From Alteriqipengyuania flavescens (lineage in GTDB: Bacteria > Pseudomonadota > Alphaproteobacteria > Sphingomonadales > Sphingomonadaceae), in assembly GCF_030406725.1 (NCBI RefSeq), contig NZ_CP129107.1:2274501-2338500 (forward strand): 64,000 nucleotides of DNA, written 5' to 3'. The stretch's first letter is position 1, and every line of letters starts with the position of its first letter. Both the position numbers and the translations under genes were made by a program. Under the pieces are notes generated by a model. That model was given only the letters and a program-made list of their open reading frames with translations. It did no database searches and was not told where the DNA came from. Of this stretch, positions 1-7,323 are shown piece by piece.

Positions 1-487
1 TCACATAGGGGAAGCGGTCGTGGATGTAGTACTGCTTCTCGTCGATCCACGCGCCGGCCATGTCGCCATAGCTGAACCGGCTCGCGGTGCCGGCCCACAG
101 GTTTTCCCCCTGCCCTTCGCGCTCGCCGGAAGGGCTGTGCTGGAACTGTCCCGTGGCGGCCAGTTTCTCGGCGTAGGCCTGGGCCTGCTCGACGAGCTTG
201 TCGTCCTGAACCAGAGCGGGCGTGCCGACTTCGCCTCGGGCCGCGTTGTGAAGCCGGAGCATCGCCGCGCCGAAGGATTCGTCACCCGCGCCGGTGGTGC
301 CGGTGGGCGAAGGGCTGGGCGACGGACTGGGATCGCCGGGGCCCGACAGGACGGGCGTCAGGCCCGGATTGCCGGATGCCGTCGGCGTGGGAGTGCCGCC
401 GGACGATCCTCCTCCGCCGCACCCGCTCAGGCTTGAAGCGACGACAAGTGCGAGTGCAATTTTCGATGAATGGCGACCGATCCTCAT
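1..487 (-). CDS. CAP-domain (SCP/PR1-like) lipoprotein, 3' end cut by window edge
   Basis: Partial gene read from an ATG at 487 leftward; its C-terminus lies outside the window. The N-terminus is a lipoprotein signal with lipobox LSGC followed by a Gly/Ser/Pro/Thr-rich linker, so the protein should be anchored in the cell envelope. After about 60 residues comes a CAP-type domain start (LHNAARGEVGTPALV) that matches the next two genes downstream of it on the same strand. CAP proteins of bacteria are secreted and mostly of unknown function. It is the third member of a tandem paralogous array. The family call is firm, the exact role is unknown. Confidence 0.8.
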   Translation of the reverse strand, partial: MRIGRHSSKIALALVVASSLSGCGGGGSSGGTPTPTASGNPGLTPVLSGPGDPSPSPSPSPTGTTGAGDESFGAAMLRLHNAARGEVGTPALVQDDKLVEQAQAYAEKLAATGQFQHSPSGEREGQGENLWAGTASRFSYGDMAGAWIDEKQYYIHDRFPYV

Positions 488-629
488 GTCCACTCTCGTG
501 CCGCCCCCACGATGAATGGCGGGGCAACGATCACGGTAAACGACGCGGTGTCAAGCCCGCTCGTCGTGCTTCGGAAACTGGTGGCAGGCGTGCCGAGCGA
601 AAAGCGCGGCAAGCCGCTGCCGCAAGGTG

Positions 630-1166
630 TCAGCCGACGACGATGCCGTTGACGTTGCCTGTGGGGGCATAACGGCAGACAAGGTAATCGTCGCTGGCAT
701 TGCTCGCCATCGCGCAGCCGACCTCGGTCGTCGCGGGCCAGATGATCTGCGTGTAGTGGCCCACGTCCATCCAGTTGCCCGTCGTGCTGACATCGGGGAA
801 CTGGCCTTTGCGGAAATAGCGCTTCTCCTCGACGAACGTGCCGAGCATGAAGGACACCGGGAAGCGTCCACGCGTACCGCGCCAAAGATTTTCACCATTG
901 CCGAAGCGGTCATCGAACGCCGCGTGTTCGAAGCGGCCGGACGAGGCGAGCTCGGCTGCGTAGTCGGCTGCCTGCGCTGCCAGCGTCGCGTTCCACAGCA
1001 GGTCGGGCAGGCCCACTTCGGCGCGCGCGGCATTGTGGATCGAGAGGACCCGGTCCTGGAAGCCCGGTGTGGCGATCGCGCCTTGTGTGCGCATCGGTGC
1101 CGCGTCGGTGCACCCGGCGGTCGCAGTTATGGCCAGGCTGGCGACAAGGGTTCGAAAGGCGTTCAT
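630..1166 (-). CDS. CAP-domain (SCP/PR1-like) lipoprotein
   Basis: About 178 residues. The first 20 residues form a lipoprotein signal ending in TAGC, then a complete CAP domain: LSIHNAARAEVGLPDLLWN near the start, the GENLW motif in the middle, and the CAP signature GHYTQIIW followed by a GCA...LVCRY segment near the C-terminus. The start at 1166 has a GGGGA element about 8 bases upstream; an in-frame ATG two codons earlier (1172) has poor spacing. Middle copy of three tandem CAP genes, separated by about 140 bases from the first. Substrate and role are not known for this branch of the family. Confidence 0.85.
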   Translation of the reverse strand: MNAFRTLVASLAITATAGCTDAAPMRTQGAIATPGFQDRVLSIHNAARAEVGLPDLLWNATLAAQAADYAAELASSGRFEHAAFDDRFGNGENLWRGTRGRFPVSFMLGTFVEEKRYFRKGQFPDVSTTGNWMDVGHYTQIIWPATTEVGCAMASNASDDYLVCRYAPTGNVNGIVVG

Positions 1167-1208
1167 CGGCATTTCCCCGCCGGCAAAAGCCGGTAATACC
1201 GCAGGATA

Positions 1209-1747
1209 TCAGCCGACCGGCTGACCGTAAACATTGCCTGCCGGCATGTAACGGCAGACGAGGAAATCGTTGCCTTGCTCGCGTGCGATGGCGCAGCCGA
1301 GCTCGCGCGTCTGCGGCCAGATGATCTGCGTATAGTGGCCCACGTCGGACCATTGCCCGGTGGTGGAGACATCGGGGAAATTGCCCGCGTGGAACATGCG
1401 CCGTTCCTGCAGGAAGCCGTCGATCATCTGCGCGGGGCTGTAATACCCGGCGGAGCCTGCCCAGAGGATCTCCCCTGCCCCGCCGCGCTGGGCGCGGGTC
1501 GAATGGCGCATCGTGTTGCTGCGCGCCAGTTCGTCGGCCCAGACCTGCGCTTCGCGCGCCAGCTTGCCGCTCCACGACAGACGGGCGAGCCCGAAACGGG
1601 CGCGTTCGCGGTTGTGTTGTCGAGGATCGTCGCAGCGACATTGCGCGCGCCGTTGGCCTCTGCCCGAGGGACTGCAAGCGCGCCCACGACAAGTGCGATA
1701 CACAGAATGAATGCGCCGAATGACGCAATGACCCGTCCCGTTCCCAT
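1209..1747 (-). pseudogene. CAP-domain protein with a single-base frameshift
   Basis: Third CAP copy. From an ATG at 1747 the frame gives a clear signal peptide (hydrophobic residues 6-22, then PRAEA) and mature start ARNVAATILDN. The rest of the domain (HNRERARFGLARLSW ... GHYTQIIW ... VCRY) lies in a different frame that stays open to the stop at 1209. The switch falls near 1616-1622, where one added base would restore the reading ILDN-HNRERARFG seen in its neighbours. Either a real disabled copy or a sequence error. The gene starts back-to-back with hemW, about 47 bases apart. Confidence 0.75.
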
Positions 1748-1794
1748 GCCGAGGAACTTGACGCGCGGGGACTTAACAAAGACTGGAAGCCGCA

Positions 1795-2946
1795 ATGGCG
1801 CGTGCACTCTACATCCACTGGCCCTTCTGCCTGGCGAAATGCCCCTATTGCGACTTCAACAGCCATGTACGCGAACGGATCGACGCGGACGGTTTCGGCG
1901 CGGCGCTGCTAGCAGACATGCTATACGAGGCACGACTTGCGGCGACCGAGCCGCTGACGTCGATCTTTTTCGGCGGCGGCACGCCATCCCTGATGCCCCC
2001 TGCGCTGGTCGGGCACTTGCTGGCAGAGGCCGAGAAACTGTGGGGCTTCGATCCAGCGATCGAGATCACTCTGGAAGCCAACCCGTCCTCGGTAGAAGCG
2101 GCCAATTTTTCCACCCTCGCCGCTGCCGGCATCAACCGCGTTTCGCTTGGGCTACAGGCGCTCGATGACCGGACGTTGCAATTTCTCGGGCGGCTTCACG
2201 GTGTGGAAGAGGCGCTTGCTGCGCTGGACGTCGCGCAGAAGCATTTCGACCGCGTAAGCTTCGACCTCATCTACGCACGGCCCGGCCAAGCGGCGCAGGA
2301 ATGGGAGGCGGAACTGCGCCGCGCCCTCTCTTTCGGCACGGGGCACCTTTCGCTGTACCAGCTTACGATCGAGCCCGGCACCCGCTTCGCAACGCTGGTT
2401 CGCAAAGGCGAACTGGTGCCGCTGGACGATGATGCGGCGGGTGATCTCTACGCACTGACCGCCGAAGTGACAGGCGCTGCCGGCCTGCCCGCTTACGAGA
2501 TCAGCAATCACGCCCGCCCGGGAGAGGAAAGCCGGCACAATCTCGCCTATTGGCGCTATGACGATTACGTCGGCGTCGGCCCCGGCGCGCATGGGCGGCG
2601 GAACGGGTTCGCAACCCAGCGGCACCGTAAGCCGGAGAATTTCGTCGCCGCAGTAGAGCGCAATGGCCACGGCCTTGCGGAAGAGCGCGCCCTCGGTTTG
2701 CGAGAGCAGGCGAGCGAGGCGCTGCTGATGGGCCTGCGCCTGCGCGAAGGTGTAGACCTGTCTGCCCTTGCCGCACGTTTCGGCCTTGCGCGCCCCGCGC
2801 TGATCGATCTGGAGCGGGTGGCGTTCTACCGCGATCTCGGCATGGTCTGGGAGCGCGGCGGAAGCATCGGCGTGAGCCCCGAAGCGATGCCCCTGCTCGA
2901 TGCGCTGCTTGCCGAGCTGGTTCCGGCGGAGCTGGTAATGCCATGA
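1795..2946 (+). CDS. hemW: Radical SAM heme chaperone HemW
   Basis: 383 residues. The radical SAM 4Fe-4S motif is C12-x3-C16-x2-C19 followed by DF; the fourth cysteine typical of coproporphyrinogen dehydrogenase HemN is missing, which favours HemW, a heme-binding protein that delivers heme to respiratory enzymes. GGGTPS (SAM-binding) and a C-terminal HemN-type domain follow. Its stop overlaps the start of xerC by four bases (ATGA), so the two are translationally coupled. HemW is often annotated as HemN-like oxidase; the cysteine pattern argues against that. Confidence 0.93.
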   Translation: MARALYIHWPFCLAKCPYCDFNSHVRERIDADGFGAALLADMLYEARLAATEPLTSIFFGGGTPSLMPPALVGHLLAEAEKLWGFDPAIEITLEANPSSVEAANFSTLAAAGINRVSLGLQALDDRTLQFLGRLHGVEEALAALDVAQKHFDRVSFDLIYARPGQAAQEWEAELRRALSFGTGHLSLYQLTIEPGTRFATLVRKGELVPLDDDAAGDLYALTAEVTGAAGLPAYEISNHARPGEESRHNLAYWRYDDYVGVGPGAHGRRNGFATQRHRKPENFVAAVERNGHGLAEERALGLREQASEALLMGLRLREGVDLSALAARFGLARPALIDLERVAFYRDLGMVWERGGSIGVSPEAMPLLDALLAELVPAELVMP

Positions 2947-3839
2947 CCTCGGGCGGGCTGGTGGCACAGTGGCAGCATTATCTGGCGGAAAATCGCCGCC
3001 GGTCCCCTCACACCGTGCGAGCCTATGCCGCCGGTGCCCAGCGGCTGGTCGAGCGATTGGGACTGTCCGATTGGAACGCGGTGGCCGATCTGACCGCCAG
3101 AGACCTGCGCGGCCAGCTTGCCGCGCGGCGAGCTGAAGGCATCGCGAACACTTCTGCCGCGCGAGAGCTCTCGGCGCTCAAGGGCTTCATATCCTTTGCC
3201 CGCCAGCAGGTCGGCAGGGACGATGCCGATGCGCCGCGCCTGCGCGGTCCGCGTGTGAAGAAGGGGCTTCCCCGCCCCGTCACGCCCGACGATGCCGTGG
3301 GCCTTGCGGAAACGGTCCGGGAACAGGCGCGCGAGGAATGGATCGGCGTGCGCGACGCGGCAGTGCTGATGCTGCTTTATGGCGCGGGCATGCGCGTGGC
3401 GGAGGCCTTGTCGCTGACGGGGGCGGACCTGCCACTCGGCGAACAACTGACCGTAACAGGAAAGGGCGGCAAGCAGCGCGTCGTTCCGCTCCTGCCCGCC
3501 GTGCGCGATGCGGTGGCGGAGTACGCGCGGACGGTGCCGTTTACCCTGCTGCCGGAGAAGGCGCTGTTTCGCGGGGCACGTGGCGGCGCTCTCGGCCAGG
3601 GCGCAGTGCAGAAGGCGACCGCCAGGGCGCGGCAGATTCTCGGCCTGCCGGCAACGGCGACCCCCCATGCCTTGCGCCACAGCTTCGCCACACACCTGCT
3701 CGGTGCCGGGGCGGACCTTCGCAGCCTGCAGGAACTGCTCGGCCATGCAAGCCTGGGTTCGACGCAGATCTACACCAAGGTCGATGCCGCGAAGATCCTC
3801 GACAGCTACCGTTCCGCCCATCCGCGCGAGCGGGACTGA
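2943..3839 (+). CDS. xerC: Tyrosine recombinase XerC
   Basis: 298 residues with an N-terminal SAM-like core-binding domain (about 1-90) and a C-terminal catalytic domain with all six expected residues: R151, K174, H242, R245, H268 and Y277. XerC acts with XerD at dif to resolve chromosome dimers during division. The length and the absence of phage or island genes next to it support the housekeeping recombinase rather than a mobile-element integrase. Coupled to hemW by a four-base overlap; it ends three bases from the convergent gshB. Confidence 0.9.
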   Translation: MTSGGLVAQWQHYLAENRRRSPHTVRAYAAGAQRLVERLGLSDWNAVADLTARDLRGQLAARRAEGIANTSAARELSALKGFISFARQQVGRDDADAPRLRGPRVKKGLPRPVTPDDAVGLAETVREQAREEWIGVRDAAVLMLLYGAGMRVAEALSLTGADLPLGEQLTVTGKGGKQRVVPLLPAVRDAVAEYARTVPFTLLPEKALFRGARGGALGQGAVQKATARARQILGLPATATPHALRHSFATHLLGAGADLRSLQELLGHASLGSTQIYTKVDAAKILDSYRSAHPRERD

Positions 3840-3842
3840 CCG

Positions 3843-4811
3843 TCACATCGCCGCGTGGCGGCGCTCCAGCGCGTCCCAGATCAGTCCGGGCGTGTCTGTG
3901 CCGTTGAACTTGTCGATCGCCACGATGCCGGTGGGGGACGTCACGTTGATTTCGGTCAGCCATTTGCCGCCGATCACGTCGATGCCGACGAAGACCAGCC
4001 CGCGCTTCTTCAATTCCGGCCCCATCGCCGCGCAAATCTCCTGCTCGCGATCGGTCAGTTCGGCGGCTTCGGCGTGGCCACCCTGCGCGAGGTTGGAGCG
4101 GAACTCGCCTTCGCCCGGGAAGCGGTTGATCGCACCGGTGACTTCGCCGTCGACGAGGACGATCCGCTTGTCGCCTTCCGCCACTTCGGGAAGGAAAGGC
4201 TGCACCATGTGCGGCTCGGGCCAGGTCTGGTTGAAGACCTCGCTCAGCGCCGACAGGTTCGTGCCATCCTCGTCGATGCGAAAGATCGCTTTCCCGCCAT
4301 TGCCATGGAGGGGCTTCACCACCACCGCGCCATGCAACTTGCGGAATTCGGCGAGGTCCGACAGCTGCCGCGCGATCAGCGTCGGCGGCATGAAGCGCGC
4401 ATAATCGAGCACGAACATCTTTTCCGGCGCGTTCACGACTTCGCGCGGATCGTTGGCGACCAGGGTGGTCCCTTTCAGGCGGTCGAGCAGGAATGCGGCG
4501 CTGATGTACCCTAGGTGGAACGGCGGGTCCTGCCGCATCAGCACCACGTCGATGTCGCAGGCAAGGTCGATCCGGCGTCGCTCGCCCATGGTGAAATGGT
4601 CGCCTTCCACCTGCTGGACCGTAACCGGGGCGGCGTGCGCGGTGATCCGGCCGGACGGAGTGCCATCGGTCTCGTAAGCGAGCGAGCCGACGTCGTAGTG
4701 CCACACCTCGTGCCCCCGTGCCTGTGCGGCCAGCATCAGCGCAAAGCTGCTGTCACCGGCTATGTTGATGCCGTCCAGCGGGTCCATCTGCACTGCGACG
4801 CGTAAGGCCAT
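3843..4811 (-). CDS. gshB: Glutathione synthase
   Basis: 322 residues. ATP-grasp ligase joining gamma-glutamylcysteine and glycine in the cytoplasm. Visible landmarks: the N-terminal MALRVAVQMDP segment typical of GshB, VLMRQDPPF, the ATP-grasp region VVKPLHGNGGKAIF, and the metal-binding end EINVTSPTGI. The ATG at 4811 has GGAG six bases upstream, so it is preferred over a near ATG at 4817. It lies 34 bases downstream of yraN on the same strand, in a block (rsmI-yraN-gshB) that is shared by many alphaproteobacteria. Confidence 0.95.
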   Translation of the reverse strand: MALRVAVQMDPLDGINIAGDSSFALMLAAQARGHEVWHYDVGSLAYETDGTPSGRITAHAAPVTVQQVEGDHFTMGERRRIDLACDIDVVLMRQDPPFHLGYISAAFLLDRLKGTTLVANDPREVVNAPEKMFVLDYARFMPPTLIARQLSDLAEFRKLHGAVVVKPLHGNGGKAIFRIDEDGTNLSALSEVFNQTWPEPHMVQPFLPEVAEGDKRIVLVDGEVTGAINRFPGEGEFRSNLAQGGHAEAAELTDREQEICAAMGPELKKRGLVFVGIDVIGGKWLTEINVTSPTGIVAIDKFNGTDTPGLIWDALERRHAAM

Positions 4812-4845
4812 GATCATCTCCGTTCGTCCCGAGACCGCCGGTGGG

Positions 4846-5196
4846 TCAGGGTTGCCAGGCGTTGGCGATGTGGCGGGGAAAGCGGCCGGGCGCAAGCAGG
4901 ATCACGTCGAGCCGTATGTCTTCGCCGTCAGTAGCATATTCGTGGGCGACGGCCTCCACCGCGGCAGCGACGCGGGCCAGGCGCTGCTCGTCGATGGCTT
5001 CGTCGAGTGCGGCAGAGGACTTGCGCCACTTGACCTCGATAAAAGCGATCAGCTTGCCCCGCCGTGCGATAAGGTCGATTTCGCCGAGCGGCGTCTTGCG
5101 CCGCCGCGCGAGGATCGACCAGCCTTTAATCTGTAGCCAGAGCGCGGCGCGATCCTCCCCGTCCCGCCCGCGCCGCTCGGCAATCTGCCGCTTCAT
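4846..5196 (-). CDS. UPF0102 (YraN) family nuclease-fold protein
   Basis: 116 residues. Restriction-endonuclease-like fold: the sequence has GEIDLIARRGKLIAFIEVKWR, i.e. the E-x-D-(11-13)-E-V-K pattern of the family's putative catalytic core. Function is not established; the family is sometimes tied to nucleic-acid metabolism. Start codon overlaps the rsmI stop by four bases, which shows coupling. The rsmI-yraN pairing next to an LpoA-type gene reproduces the well-known enterobacterial neighbourhood. Confidence 0.9.
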   Translation of the reverse strand: MKRQIAERRGRDGEDRAALWLQIKGWSILARRRKTPLGEIDLIARRGKLIAFIEVKWRKSSAALDEAIDEQRLARVAAAVEAVAHEYATDGEDIRLDVILLAPGRFPRHIANAWQP

Positions 5197-6053
5197 TTGG
5201 CGCGGAGCTCCATCGCGCGCGCATACAGCGTCTTGCGGTCGAGGCCGGTCGCCTTGGCCACCTGCGCCGCCGCCCGCGAAGCCTTTTGCGTCTGAAGGGC
5301 TTCGAGCAACAGCGCGTCCGCATCCTCGGCCGACGCCGCTTCGGCAACCGGCGGTCCGATCAGGAGAACGATTTCGCCCTTTGGCGGATGGTCGGCGTAG
5401 TGGGTATGGAGGTCTGCCGCGCTGCCGCGCCGGCATTCCTCGAATTTCTTGGTGAGTTCCCGCGCGACAGCCACTTCGCGCGACGGGAATTGCCGCTCGA
5501 TTTCCGCCAGGGACTTCAACAGTCGCGGGGCGGTATCGAAGAACACAAGCGTTGCCGGAATGCCCGCCAGCTCCGCCAGCGTGTCGGCGCGGGCCTTGTC
5601 CTTGGCGGGCAGGAATCCGGCGAACAGGAAGCGGTCGTTGGGCAGGCCCGACAGGGTCAGGGCCGCGACCGGTGCGCTCGGTCCGGGCAGGGTGGTGACA
5701 TAATGGCCCGCCGCCTGTGCATCCCGCACCAGTCGATAGCCCGGATCGGAAACCAGCGGCGTGCCCGCATCGCTTGCCAAAACCACGACGCGGTCGGCCA
5801 GCGACGCGACCAGTCGCGCCCGGTCCTTTTCGCCGGCATGGTCGTCGTAACGCCACAACGGCTTCGAAATGCCGAGGTGTTTCAGGAGCTTGCCTGTGAC
5901 GCGCGTATCCTCGCACGCAACCCCGTCGCACGCTTCCAGCACCGCGACGCCGCGCCGGTTGATATCGCCGAGATTGCCAATCGGGGTGGCCAGTATATAC
6001 AGCCCGGGTGTGAGGGGACCGGTCTCGGTCTCGATTTCGGGCGCATCGGTCAC
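5193..6053 (-). CDS. rsmI: 16S rRNA (cytidine-1402-2'-O)-methyltransferase
   Basis: 286 residues, the same length as the E. coli enzyme. Uses SAM to methylate the 2'-O of C1402 in the ribosomal decoding centre. Tetrapyrrole-methylase fold with LYILATPIGNLGD at the N-terminus, EDTRVTGKLL, and SDAGTPLVSDPGYRLV. I chose a GTG start at 6053 because the conserved fold starts just after it and upstream residues are low-complexity and overlap the divergent gene. Only 39 bases separate it from the divergent LpoA-like gene. Confidence 0.93.
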   Translation of the reverse strand: MTDAPEIETETGPLTPGLYILATPIGNLGDINRRGVAVLEACDGVACEDTRVTGKLLKHLGISKPLWRYDDHAGEKDRARLVASLADRVVVLASDAGTPLVSDPGYRLVRDAQAAGHYVTTLPGPSAPVAALTLSGLPNDRFLFAGFLPAKDKARADTLAELAGIPATLVFFDTAPRLLKSLAEIERQFPSREVAVARELTKKFEECRRGSAADLHTHYADHPPKGEIVLLIGPPVAEAASAEDADALLLEALQTQKASRAAAQVAKATGLDRKTLYARAMELRAK

Positions 6054-6092
6054 GGCGCGCCTTGTGACGATTTTACGCGGGAGCGGCAAGTT

Positions 6093-7265
6093 ATGCGTTT
6101 TGGGGTCGACAGGCGGTTTTTCGTAACGGCGGGGCTTGGGCTTGCGCTGGGTGGATGTGCGGTCATCCCGAAAGTCGACGCGGGCACGGCGTCCGATGGC
6201 GGCTCCGGAGCCACGACGGCACCCACCGGGCCGACCGCCGGGGCCCTGCCTTCGGGCGACGAGACGCGGCACCGCATCGCCCTGCTCGTGCCCATGACCG
6301 GTGCCAATGCCGACACCGGTCAGGCGATCGCCAACGCCACCACCACCGCGCTGCTCGATACCAATGCCAGCAATCTGCGCATCACCACCTACGATACCGG
6401 GACGGGTGCAGGCAGCGCCGCCGCCCGCGCGATTGCCGATGGCAACAAGCTGATCCTCGGACCGCTCCTGTCGGAAAACGTCGGCGCGGTCCTCGCCCAG
6501 GCGCGCCCGGCTGACGTGCCGCTGATCACCTTTTCCAACGACATAACCCAAGCCGCGCGCGACGTGTTCGTCATGGGCGTCCTGCCGGGCCAGTCGGTGC
6601 AGCGCACGGTCGATTACGCGCGCAGCTCCGGCAATTCGCGCTTCGCTGCCCTGATCCCGGACGGCGAATACGGCCGACGCGCCGAACTCGCCCTGCGCGA
6701 CGTGCTCGAGGCTAACGGCGGCCAGTTGGTCGCGCTGGAGCGTTACGAGCGTGGCACCAGCTCCATCGCCGATGCGGCGCAGCGCCTGCGCAATCGCGGC
6801 GGGTACGACGCCGTCCTGATCGCCGATACGCCGCGCCTGTCGATCACGGCAGCCGGTAACGTGCGCGGCAATGCCAGCGTCCGCATCCTCGGCACCGAGT
6901 TATGGGGCGGCGATGCCAACATCGCCAACGCCAGCGCGCTCGACGGGGCGTGGTTCTCCACGGTGTCGGACCGCCGCTTCCGGCGCTTCTACGACAGCTA
7001 CCAGCAGCGTTTCGGCAGCGCACCGCCGCGCATCGCAACGCTCGGCTACGATGCCGTGCTGCTCACGCTCAACGTGGCGCAGGACTGGCGCGTCGGCCGC
7101 GATTTCCCGCGCTCCGCCCTCACCGACAGCGACGGCTTCCTCGGCCTTGACGGTGCGTTCCGTTTCGACCGCAACGGCGTGATCGAGCGTGCGATGGAAG
7201 TGCGCCAGGTGCGCGGCGGCGAAGTCACGGTGGCAAGCGAGGCGCCGACCACTTTCGCCGACTGA
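6093..7265 (+). CDS. Penicillin-binding protein activator (LpoA/LppC-like lipoprotein)
   Basis: 390 residues. Twin-arginine-like start then a lipobox LGGC, so an envelope lipoprotein. The rest is a periplasmic-binding-protein type I fold (HRIALLVPMTGANADTGQAI ... LILGPLLSENVGAVL ... AALIPDGEYGRRAELAL), which corresponds to the C-terminal half of LpoA. LpoA stimulates a class A penicillin-binding protein in gammaproteobacteria; in alphaproteobacteria the target is less clear. The N-terminal TPR half of E. coli LpoA is absent. Divergent to rsmI, as in many genomes. Confidence 0.85.
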   Translation: MRFGVDRRFFVTAGLGLALGGCAVIPKVDAGTASDGGSGATTAPTGPTAGALPSGDETRHRIALLVPMTGANADTGQAIANATTTALLDTNASNLRITTYDTGTGAGSAAARAIADGNKLILGPLLSENVGAVLAQARPADVPLITFSNDITQAARDVFVMGVLPGQSVQRTVDYARSSGNSRFAALIPDGEYGRRAELALRDVLEANGGQLVALERYERGTSSIADAAQRLRNRGGYDAVLIADTPRLSITAAGNVRGNASVRILGTELWGGDANIANASALDGAWFSTVSDRRFRRFYDSYQQRFGSAPPRIATLGYDAVLLTLNVAQDWRVGRDFPRSALTDSDGFLGLDGAFRFDRNGVIERAMEVRQVRGGEVTVASEAPTTFAD

Positions 7266-7275
7266 CGATAACTCG

Positions 7276-7308
7276 GCCCGCCCAACTTGAGCGCTGCGGC
7301 GGGCGGGC
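7276..7308 (+). other. GC-rich hairpin upstream of parE
   Basis: Perfect 8-bp inverted repeat GCCCGCCC / GGGCGGGC with a 17-base loop in the gap between the LpoA-like gene and parE. No T-run follows, so it is not a typical terminator; it ends 15 bases before the parE start and could affect translation or mRNA stability. Confidence 0.35.
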
Positions 7309-7323
7309 GCATAGCGACCTCCT

